DNA of 8,049 nt from positions 3,199,024-3,207,072 of the forward strand of contig CP070840.1 in NCBI GenBank assembly GCA_020342025.1. The letters are read 5' to 3'. Source of the DNA: Deltaproteobacteria bacterium (lineage in GTDB: Bacteria; Desulfobacterota; DSM-4660; Desulfatiglandales; HGW-15). The translations under genes and the position numbers were made by a program. Below the pieces are notes generated by a model that saw only the letters and a program-made list of their open reading frames with translations, was not told where the DNA came from and did not search any database. This document shows, piece by piece, positions 1 to 5,535 of this stretch; positions within the stretch are counted from its first letter, which is position 1; the number at the start of each line of letters is the position of its first letter.

Positions 1-666
1 CATATCCCAAAAGTTCTTGGCCCAGGGGCCCGCACCGATGACCACATAATCGCATTGGATATTCCCCCTTGTGGTTTCCACCCCTTTCAGGATGCCGTTC
101 TCCATAAATCTGTTCTCCTCAACGCCTGTGGCGATTCGAACACCTTCTGCCTCTGCCTTGTCGGCAAGGCGGTAAAGGCTCCTGGCATTGTGCGCGTATC
201 CTCCCCTTTTTTCATGGAGTACGGAGGTAATGTTTTCGGCCTGCCAGTCGTCAAACACATTCTCTGTCATGTATTTCTGGCAGTCTTTTTCTCCTTCGAT
301 GAATTCTGACTCGTAACCGATATCTTTCTGGCGTTCATAGACCTCACCCACATCTTCATGCATACGTTCAGGGGATATCTGCATGTAACCCACGGGAAGG
401 TAACCGTAGCCCTCTGCATCCTCTTCCCAGAGATCCACGCTGTGGGCGATGAGTTCCTGCATGGCCGGCTGATAGTAGTTGTTGCGGATGACGCCGCAGG
501 CGATTCCGGAAGCTCCAGCGCCTATGGCTGTTTTATCTATGACCAGGATATCCTTTCCAGAGCCCCTCCGCCTAGACCTCAACTCCTTGGCAAGGTGAAA
601 GGCGGTGCTCAAACCGTGCATTCCGGCACCGATAATAATATATTTACAATGGTTTGGAAGTGCCAT
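1..666 (-). CDS. FAD-dependent oxidoreductase of the DAO family (partial, N-terminal 222 codons)
   Basis: The frame starts at ATG 666, with GAGGAGG at 681-675 eight bases upstream, and is still open at the window edge, so the C-terminal part is missing. The N-terminus has the Rossmann dinucleotide-binding motif GAGMHG at residues 13-18. An acidic residue closing the second strand (VID, D44) would hold the ribose of FAD. The stretch GAGASGIACGVIRNNYY (about 49-65) matches the DAO family's second glycine-rich segment. Near the edge, GVETTRGNIQCDYVVIGAGPWA has the family's usual pattern before the second FAD contact. Relatives include sarcosine and dimethylglycine dehydrogenases, glycine oxidase and other amine-oxidising flavoproteins. 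It is the last visible gene of the minus-strand operon, 32 bases after the asparagine synthetase gene. A role in oxidising an N-methylated or secondary amine fits the neighbours but is inference; the substrate cannot be read from this half. The family call is firm. Confidence 0.9.
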   Translation of the reverse strand, partial: MALPNHCKYIIIGAGMHGLSTAFHLAKELRSRRRGSGKDILVIDKTAIGAGASGIACGVIRNNYYQPAMQELIAHSVDLWEEDAEGYGYLPVGYMQISPERMHEDVGEVYERQKDIGYESEFIEGEKDCQKYMTENVFDDWQAENITSVLHEKRGGYAHNARSLYRLADKAEAEGVRIATGVEENRFMENGILKGVETTRGNIQCDYVVIGAGPWAKNFWDM

Positions 667-698
667 GATATTTGCCTCCTCTAGATTCAACGGCGCTC

Positions 699-2321
699 TC
701 AGGCCGCTTTACATTCTTTTGTTTCATCATCTTCTTCCTTGTACTCATGCTTAAGATCCCCATCCATGGTACCCCGCACGCGTTCCCTTTCTTCGGCAAA
801 GTCAAACCCGGTCCAGATACCGATGGATCCGAGGATGGAATCCTGGGGATGGAACTGACGAAAGATCTTGAAGTAATATGCCGCCTCCCTGCTGTTGATG
901 GTGGCCTTGGGATTTTCAGCCTTGATCTGCTGGAACTCATCCTCGCTCATCTCTTGATGGGCCAGTTTCTCTCCAAGGCTCTCACATCCCGCACCCTGGG
1001 TGTACTGGACCTTGTAGCGCCAGAGAATTTTATCAGGCAAGTAGTTGGTATCCTCAAAGGCCTTCCGCAATATCCACTTCTCAATCTTTGCGCCATGGTG
1101 CTCGCGGATCTTGAGTTCCGGCGGAATCTTCATGGAGAGATCCACCATGGACACGTCCAGATAGGGTACTCTCAGTTCCAGACTAAAGAGCATGCCCATA
1201 CGATCGGCCCTCTGAAGGTTGATATTGTGCAAATTGCCGATACAGCGCCTCGCCTCCATGTTGAGTTTGTCAAAGGGATAATGTTTCATATAGTGATAGC
1301 CCGTGAAGAGCTCGTCAGCCCCCTCTCCCGTGAGCACAACCGTCACGTAATCCGCGGCCAGTTTGCATGTGAAATAGCAGGGGACGGCACAGCGGACCAG
1401 AGAGGGGTCATAGCTTTCCAGCTTTTTGATCACAATGGGCAGGGCCTCGTTGTATTCCTCCTCAGTAAAGAGGAGCTCATGGTGTGTCGAGCCGATATGC
1501 TCGGCTGCAACGCGGGCCGCCTTTACATCGTCGCTCACGTCTCCATCCTCATCTTCCATTCCCACCACAAAGGTGTGAAGATGGGGGATCTCATCAGCCG
1601 CTATGGCCGCCACTAGGCTGCTATCAAGCCCACCGCTGCAGAAGGATCCCACATGGACTTCAGGATCCGCCAACAACCTTTTCTTGACCGCGTCGATGAA
1701 GGTCTCCCGAATCAGATCACATGTCTCGTCGATATCCGTGAGAATATGGTCTTCAATCTCTGGAACCTGGTAATACTCCACAAAGCCTTCCTTGGGTGTG
1801 TAATAGTGACCGGCAGGAAATTCGTGGACTTCGTCCACGCCCGCGAGGGTCATGGCCCCCAACTCTGAAGTGAAATAGAGGTTGCCGTTCCCCTGCCCGT
1901 AGTAGAGCGGCTTAATGCCGATGGGATCCCTTGCCATCATGAAGTCGTCTCCGTCAAACAGCGCGAAAGCGAACATACCATCCAACTCCTTCACACACTC
2001 CGGGCCCTTTTCCTCATATAGGTGAAGGATAACTTCACTATCTGATTGTGTCCTGAACGGGTATTTGGAGAGAAACTTCTCCCTGAGTTTTCGGAAGTTA
2101 TAGACCTCCCCATTACAAATAATTCCCGATCTTCCGCCCTTGGCAAGGATAGGCTGATGCCCTCCCGCCACATCCACGATGGATAGACGGGTGTGGCCAA
2201 AAACGGCATCTCCGTTGATGTGGATGCCCCTGTCATTGGGTCCTCTATGAGGCAAGGCGTCCAGCATTCGCTCAACGGTTCCCACATCTCTAGCACCAAT
2301 ACTTCCTGCTATGCCGCACAT
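699..2321 (-). CDS. asnB: Asparagine synthetase (glutamine-hydrolysing), AsnB type, 540 aa
   Basis: This cytoplasmic enzyme makes asparagine from aspartate, glutamine and ATP, releasing glutamate, AMP and pyrophosphate. Its length is close to E. coli AsnB (about 554 aa). The N-terminal Ntn glutaminase domain is intact: nucleophile C2 after the start methionine (MCGIAG), R45 in GHTRLS, N70-G71-E72 in CNGEVYN, and D94 in TQSDSE. The synthetase domain has the pyrophosphate loop SGGLDSS (229-235), TGEGADELF (331-339) with the expected catalytic glutamate at E333, ELRVPYLD (382-389), and the EKWILRKAFED and WRYKVQYTQGAG blocks. By motif it should be active with both half-reactions. The C-terminus is a charged tail (about 524-540). 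The start is fixed by MCGIAG, because Cys2 must become N-terminal. An AAGGG lies 8 bases upstream. It sits between a small membrane protein gene and an FAD oxidoreductase gene in an amine operon. That is odd for housekeeping asparagine synthesis, and another carboxylate acceptor is possible but unproven. Confidence 0.95.
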   Translation of the reverse strand: MCGIAGSIGARDVGTVERMLDALPHRGPNDRGIHINGDAVFGHTRLSIVDVAGGHQPILAKGGRSGIICNGEVYNFRKLREKFLSKYPFRTQSDSEVILHLYEEKGPECVKELDGMFAFALFDGDDFMMARDPIGIKPLYYGQGNGNLYFTSELGAMTLAGVDEVHEFPAGHYYTPKEGFVEYYQVPEIEDHILTDIDETCDLIRETFIDAVKKRLLADPEVHVGSFCSGGLDSSLVAAIAADEIPHLHTFVVGMEDEDGDVSDDVKAARVAAEHIGSTHHELLFTEEEYNEALPIVIKKLESYDPSLVRCAVPCYFTCKLAADYVTVVLTGEGADELFTGYHYMKHYPFDKLNMEARRCIGNLHNINLQRADRMGMLFSLELRVPYLDVSMVDLSMKIPPELKIREHHGAKIEKWILRKAFEDTNYLPDKILWRYKVQYTQGAGCESLGEKLAHQEMSEDEFQQIKAENPKATINSREAAYYFKIFRQFHPQDSILGSIGIWTGFDFAEERERVRGTMDGDLKHEYKEEDDETKECKAA

Positions 2322-2364
2322 GGTTTAATCCCTTTTTCCGTTAAGAAATCTCGCAAAACGATTC

Positions 2365-2559
2365 TTATGCCGTCTTCTCTTTCAGTCTAGTCACCAGACG
2401 AGGCACGCTTCGAACCCGTGTCGCGAGAGGTTTGAGTTTCTCAAAGCGCTCCAAGACCGCCCCCAAAAGCACTCCAATGGCAACGAAACTGAGCGCAAAG
2501 AACATGGCAAGTTTAGATACCGAGCCGTCACTCTTACTGGTGATGGTTAGAAATGCCAT
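2365..2559 (-). CDS. Small single-span membrane protein, 64 aa, family unknown
   Basis: I do not recognise this protein. It has a short polar N-terminus, one hydrophobic segment at about residues 17-36 (LAMFFALSFVAIGVLLGAV), and a basic C-terminal tail with lysines and arginines at 41, 43, 48, 50, 54, 59, 60 and 62. By the positive-inside rule the tail should face the cytoplasm. There is no cleavage motif, so it is more likely a membrane anchor or small subunit than a secreted product. The frame is credible despite its size. A good Shine-Dalgarno (GGGAGG at 2573-2568) stands 8 bases before the ATG, it ends in TAA, and it fits cleanly in the operon, 25 bases after the mttB-like gene and 43 bases before asnB. 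It might tether one of the soluble enzymes to the membrane, but nothing in the sequence shows this. Confidence 0.75.
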   Translation of the reverse strand: MAFLTITSKSDGSVSKLAMFFALSFVAIGVLLGAVLERFEKLKPLATRVRSVPRLVTRLKEKTA

Positions 2560-2584
2560 GGTTTGTCCCTCCCTTTTCTAAATG

Positions 2585-3799
2585 TTAGTTCACAAATATC
2601 TTCCCAAGATTGGCCGTCGTCAGCGGGTCTTCCATATAACTTCCCACGCCAATTCTCTGGATGGATTCCATCCCCCGCTCGTCATAGACGGCCATCTCCA
2701 CCCCTGGTGCATCCTCTGGGGTGACCTCCTCTGCAATGCGGATTGCTTTTTCCAGCTTTTCGAAAGAAAAATCGATGAGGTAACGCAAAAAGCCAAAGGG
2801 GTGCCGGATCATATGAAACCCATACTTTTTACATAGGGCCTGCCCCATTTTCGCATCCGCGTAGGCCCTTTCCGTTGGGTGTTCTTCATGCGTGGTGGCG
2901 GCACTTTGAAAGGTGGGTAAATCCAGCATGAGGTTAAGGTGCGTCATCAGGATATTCAGGAAATTGTGACTGAGCAGGCCGTAGTTGGGATTGTAGTCAA
3001 TGCTCGGATCGGCAATGGTCGGGAATCCCGCGTGAACGCACGTGACACCCGGATTAAGCAACTGGGCGGCACAGATCCCAAAGAGGACCTCAGCATGGGT
3101 CATGGCCAAGACCCCGTTGTAGCAATAGGGCGCACTGATGCCTGCCATGGGCATAGCCGAGATAAAGACGGGTAATCCCGACTTGACCACCTTGACAAAG
3201 TGTTCAGAGAAGTTTTCGTTGACCTGTAGAGGTGGACGCGTCAGACAGAATACGATCATGATATTCTTTCGGTTTTTGTAGATCTCTTTTGCCCTGTCCA
3301 GTGAGGGGTCCGAGGTCACAGCAAAATAGAGGGGCTTTTCGCAATGCTCTGCCATGATATCCATCTGTTGGACTTCATCCTTGAGTTTCACCCCTCTTCC
3401 CATCCCGGCCACCGGCTGGTGCGCTTGGGCGATCTGCGCGATCCGGGCCACGTGCTCGGGTGTGGGTGGAAGGCCGCCGTTGCCCCTTTCGTCGTCGTAA
3501 ACATATGGCGCGGTTCCTCCGATGAAAAAGCTGTTCATGGGGACAAAAAACGCATCCACTCCAGGTGCAGTCTCGAGACATTTTTCCACCAGGCCAGCGG
3601 TCACGTAAATCCGATCTTCATAAAGAACCGCCAGACCATCCGCTTCAAACTGTCTGAAAGCCTCCTGGATCTGGGGTTGTTTGCAGCCCACACCAAGGTT
3701 CTCCAGGATCCAGAGGGCATCCTGGTGCACCTGGAAAAGCATCTCTACCGTGTCTTCCCCCAGAAGAGACTTTGATCTTCTCTCTTGTTCCTTATTCAT
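2585..3799 (-). CDS. MttB-family (trimethylamine:corrinoid) methyltransferase homologue, non-pyrrolysine, 404 aa
   Basis: MttB-family proteins are TIM-barrel enzymes that move a methyl group from a methylated amine to a corrinoid protein. The family signature is clear at about 219-255 (AGISAPYCYNGVLAMTHAEVLFGICAAQLLNPG), and the N-terminal helix VHQDALWILENLGV (24-37) and the MEDPLTT block (389-395) also fit. The frame is open throughout and ends in TAA, so there is no internal amber codon. It therefore groups with pyrrolysine-free relatives such as the glycine betaine, proline betaine, carnitine and gamma-butyrobetaine demethylases. At 404 aa it is shorter than the usual 460-500. It stops soon after MEDPLTTANLG without the normal C-terminal extension. 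The region expected around the pyrrolysine site (about 325-350, GFHMIRHPFGFLRYLIDF) looks divergent. The ATG at 3799 has no clear Shine-Dalgarno. It is the first gene of the operon behind a strong promoter. The substrate is unknown, and the cognate corrinoid protein is not visible. Confidence 0.87.
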   Translation of the reverse strand: MNKEQERRSKSLLGEDTVEMLFQVHQDALWILENLGVGCKQPQIQEAFRQFEADGLAVLYEDRIYVTAGLVEKCLETAPGVDAFFVPMNSFFIGGTAPYVYDDERGNGGLPPTPEHVARIAQIAQAHQPVAGMGRGVKLKDEVQQMDIMAEHCEKPLYFAVTSDPSLDRAKEIYKNRKNIMIVFCLTRPPLQVNENFSEHFVKVVKSGLPVFISAMPMAGISAPYCYNGVLAMTHAEVLFGICAAQLLNPGVTCVHAGFPTIADPSIDYNPNYGLLSHNFLNILMTHLNLMLDLPTFQSAATTHEEHPTERAYADAKMGQALCKKYGFHMIRHPFGFLRYLIDFSFEKLEKAIRIAEEVTPEDAPGVEMAVYDERGMESIQRIGVGSYMEDPLTTANLGKIFVN

Positions 3800-3839
3800 A
3801 AGTTTGCTGTTGATTTCATGCTGGTGGCAAGATGTTCAT
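3796..3839 (-). other. Two tandem seven-codon reading frames overlapping the mttB-like start
   Basis: In the leader of the mttB-like gene, ATG 3839 opens MNILPPA and stops at TGA 3818-3816. That stop overlaps ATG 3819, which opens MKSTANL and stops at TGA 3798-3796, which in turn overlaps the ATG of the mttB-like gene (3799). Both junctions are ATGA. The main gene has no obvious Shine-Dalgarno, so reinitiation or coupling from these frames is conceivable. Neither small frame has a recognisable ribosome site of its own, and short frames like these can occur by chance. Confidence 0.25.
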
Positions 3840-3901
3840 TGGCACAATGCAGATAATAAAATAACCCCTTGATTTCACTTAAGAAGATTTAGCACAAATT
3901 A

Positions 3902-3913
3902 TTTCAGCTGAAA
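3902..3913. promoter_or_regulatory. Perfect 12-base palindrome over the operon's transcription start (candidate operator)
   Basis: TTTCAGCTGAAA is a perfect inverted repeat. It begins 3 bases downstream of the -10 box on the minus strand and spans the expected +1 (about 3909). Bound protein there would block open-complex formation. MarR-type dimers bind short palindromes in such positions, and the regulator gene next door makes it the likely ligand; this is inference from position and symmetry. Confidence 0.5.
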
Positions 3914-3915
3914 CT

Positions 3916-3944
3916 TTTATAGCTCAACGAATTTGTTTTGTCAA
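3916..3944 (-). promoter_or_regulatory. Sigma-70-type promoter of the mttB-like/asnB/oxidoreductase operon
   Basis: Reading the minus strand, TTGACA (3944-3939) is followed after exactly 17 bases by TATAAA (3921-3916). That is a perfect -35 and a five-of-six -10 at the ideal spacing. Transcription should start near 3909, giving a leader of about 110 bases before ATG 3799. The surrounding sequence is AT-rich, unlike the genes on both sides. The strength of the match suggests a promoter that is kept off by a repressor rather than one needing an activator. Confidence 0.75.
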
Positions 3945-4049
3945 GGCCCTGCCCAAAAAACTTTAATCTAAAAAAATATGTAAAATCAATATTTTAAGCA
4001 GACAGGAGCGCTAAATGGGTGAGTTTTTTAGAAATAAGATAGGCAGCGT

Positions 4050-4550
4050 TTAGGAGACCTGATCGACCTCTAAATCCTGGACATCGAGCATATAGGTCAG
4101 CTTTGTGAGGGCCTGGACGATCTTTTCTATTTCATGGGGGGGGAGTTTTTGCAGGCCATCCACAATTTTTTCCTGAATGGGGGGAGGGGCATTTTCAGCT
4201 AGTTCTTTACCTTTGTCCGTCAGCGTCACGGTGATCACCCGACGGTCCGTTGAAATCCTGGATCTTTGCACGAGACCTTTCTGCTCCAAACGGTCTATGA
4301 TCCCGGTGACCGTGCTGGAATTGACCATAATATATTTGGCGATCTGGGAGGGTGGCAGAGGACCGTTTTCATGGAGAGCGAGCAGGCTGGAGAGTTGAGG
4401 GGCGCTGACTTGATACTTCTTATTGAGTTCCTTATTATACAGGTAATTCCCTTGCATGAGTCTTCGGATCAACCAAACGATCTCCTTGACGGGATCTTTG
4501 TTATTTCTGACAGGTGTCTGGTTAAAGTTGTTTTCGTTGTTTAAAACCAT
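4050..4550 (-). CDS. MarR-family winged-helix transcriptional regulator, 166 aa
   Basis: This is a dimeric DNA-binding protein, usually a repressor released by a small ligand. The fold is readable. A helical N-terminal half is followed by the helix-turn-helix at about 67-91 (PSQIAKYIMVNSSTVTGIIDRLEQKG). The wing carries the hallmark DRRVITVTLTDKG (102-114), and a C-terminal dimerisation helix follows (about 138-155). Length is slightly above the family norm of about 140-160 because of a polar N-terminal extension (residues 1-18). The ATG at 4550 has GAGAAGG about 9 bases upstream. It lies between the metabolic operon, 250 bases downstream on the same strand, and the divergently transcribed importer genes. 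That position suits a local regulator of both. The ligand is unknown; an imported methylated amine or its breakdown product is the natural guess. Confidence 0.9.
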   Translation of the reverse strand: MVLNNENNFNQTPVRNNKDPVKEIVWLIRRLMQGNYLYNKELNKKYQVSAPQLSSLLALHENGPLPPSQIAKYIMVNSSTVTGIIDRLEQKGLVQRSRISTDRRVITVTLTDKGKELAENAPPPIQEKIVDGLQKLPPHEIEKIVQALTKLTYMLDVQDLEVDQVS

Positions 4551-4596
4551 GCTGATTTACCTTCTCAGCTAGACGCTCCTCCTGTGCTGCACGGGA

Positions 4597-4625
4597 AACT
4601 TAAGCCCTTGCTGACTCTGTGTCAA
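4597..4625 (-). promoter_or_regulatory. Probable promoter of the MarR-type gene
   Basis: On the minus strand a perfect TTGACA (4625-4620) is followed after 17 bases by TAAGTT (4602-4597), a weak three-of-six -10. Transcription would begin near 4590, leaving a leader of about 40 bases before ATG 4550. The -35 is convincing, the -10 less so. Confidence 0.4.
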
Positions 4626-4705
4626 TACGCACCCACTTCAAATCTTCATTTTCTTGCTCAAAAAGACAGAAAGATAAAGCCTTCTTGCAGGATGAACCCA
4701 TAAAA

Positions 4706-4725
4706 TGATATCAAATTATTCTAAT
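4706..4725. promoter_or_regulatory. Pair of small inverted repeats in the divergent control region
   Basis: TGATATCA (4706-4713) is a perfect 8-base palindrome, followed at once by ATTA-TTC-TAAT (4715-4725), an interrupted repeat. They lie between the putative marR promoter and the TATAAT box before the importer genes, where an operator could control one or both. Neither resembles the TTTCAGCTGAAA site before the metabolic operon, so a shared regulator is not shown. In AT-rich DNA such short repeats are common. Confidence 0.25.
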
Positions 4726-4746
4726 ACGAGGAAAACCCTACAGCAA

Positions 4747-4752
4747 TATAAT
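4747..4752 (+). promoter_or_regulatory. Consensus -10 box before the ABC importer genes
   Basis: TATAAT is a perfect -10 box. No acceptable -35 stands 16-18 bases upstream (the bases there are AATACG), and there is no extended -10 TG. If used, transcription would start near 4759, only about 18 bases before ATG 4777, and an activator might be needed. An alternative is TTGCAG (4685-4690) with TATCAA (4709-4714) at 18 bases, which is weaker. Confidence 0.3.
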
Positions 4753-4776
4753 TTTTGTGTCCTCTCATAAAAAGTC

Positions 4777-5535
4777 ATGATCCGACTATCCCATGTTTCC
4801 AAGTCATTCGATGGAGGCCTCTCCTATGCGGTTAGGAATCTTTCCTTCCAGGTGGATGAGGGAGAGACGCTGGTCCTGCTTGGCTCTTCTGGTTGTGGAA
4901 AAACCACGACCCTGAAAATGATCAACCGCTTGGTACAACTCACCCAAGGAACCATCCAGGTGGATGGCAAAGATGTCATGGAACAGGATCCCGTGGTGTT
5001 GCGCAGGCGCATTGGGTACGTCTTTCAGGGTATAGGCCTCTTCCCCCACATGACCATAGAGCAAAATACGGGACTGGTGCTTTCTCTTCTCGGGTGGTCT
5101 GCTAAAAAGAGGCGGGAGCGGGTGCAGGAACTCCTAGACCTTGTGGGCCTGCCCCCCAAGGATTATGCCGAGAGGTTTCCGGGTGAACTCTCCGGAGGAC
5201 AGCAACAGCGGGTGGGGGTAGTCCGTGCCCTTGCAGCGGATCCTGACCACCTTCTCATGGATGAACCCTTCGGCGCCCTCGATGCCCTGACACGCGAAAC
5301 ACTCCAGCACGAATTGTTGACCCTGAAGAAACAACTCAAAAAGACCATCATCTTTGTAACGCACGATATTTTCGAGGCGATCCTCATGGGTGACCGCATT
5401 GCGATACTCCATGAAGGCAATCTGGAACAGATTGGAACCAAGAAAGAGATCCTGAGCACCCCTGCCACCCAATTTGTCAGGGATCTCTTCTCCAAACCCG
5501 CAAGACAACTGGCTGAGGTGAAGGAGACGCTGTGA
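4777..5535 (+). CDS. Quaternary-amine/osmoprotectant ABC transporter ATP-binding protein (OpuCA/ProV type, no CBS domains)
   Basis: This subunit hydrolyses ATP to drive import of betaine-type osmolytes. All nucleotide-binding motifs are present: Walker A GSSGCGKT (36-43), Q-loop glutamine Q84, signature LSGGQ (138-142), Walker B LLMDE (159-163), the D-loop GALDA and the switch histidine H196. The line IGYVFQGIGLFPHMTIEQN is typical of the OpuCA/ProV branch. At 252 aa it ends soon after the ATPase core, so it lacks the C-terminal CBS pair (ionic-strength sensor) of OpuAA and longer OpuCA proteins. The start is limited by an in-frame TAA at 4768-4770, and the ATG at 4777 has only a poor ribosome site (AAAAAG). 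It overlaps the next gene at TGATG, so the two are translated together. Substrate class is inferred from the partner's binding domain. Confidence 0.93.
   Translation: MIRLSHVSKSFDGGLSYAVRNLSFQVDEGETLVLLGSSGCGKTTTLKMINRLVQLTQGTIQVDGKDVMEQDPVVLRRRIGYVFQGIGLFPHMTIEQNTGLVLSLLGWSAKKRRERVQELLDLVGLPPKDYAERFPGELSGGQQQRVGVVRALAADPDHLLMDEPFGALDALTRETLQHELLTLKKQLKKTIIFVTHDIFEAILMGDRIAILHEGNLEQIGTKKEILSTPATQFVRDLFSKPARQLAEVKETL

Noticed and set aside
672..1616. 314-codon plus-strand open frame
   Set aside because: It is the antisense shadow of the asparagine synthetase gene, whose motifs on the other strand are unmistakable.
4578..4586. AGGAGGAG-like sequence upstream of marR on the minus strand as the ribosome site
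   Set aside because: It is about 30 bases from the ATG, and there is no start codon at the right distance. GAGAAGG near 4561-4567 is the better site.
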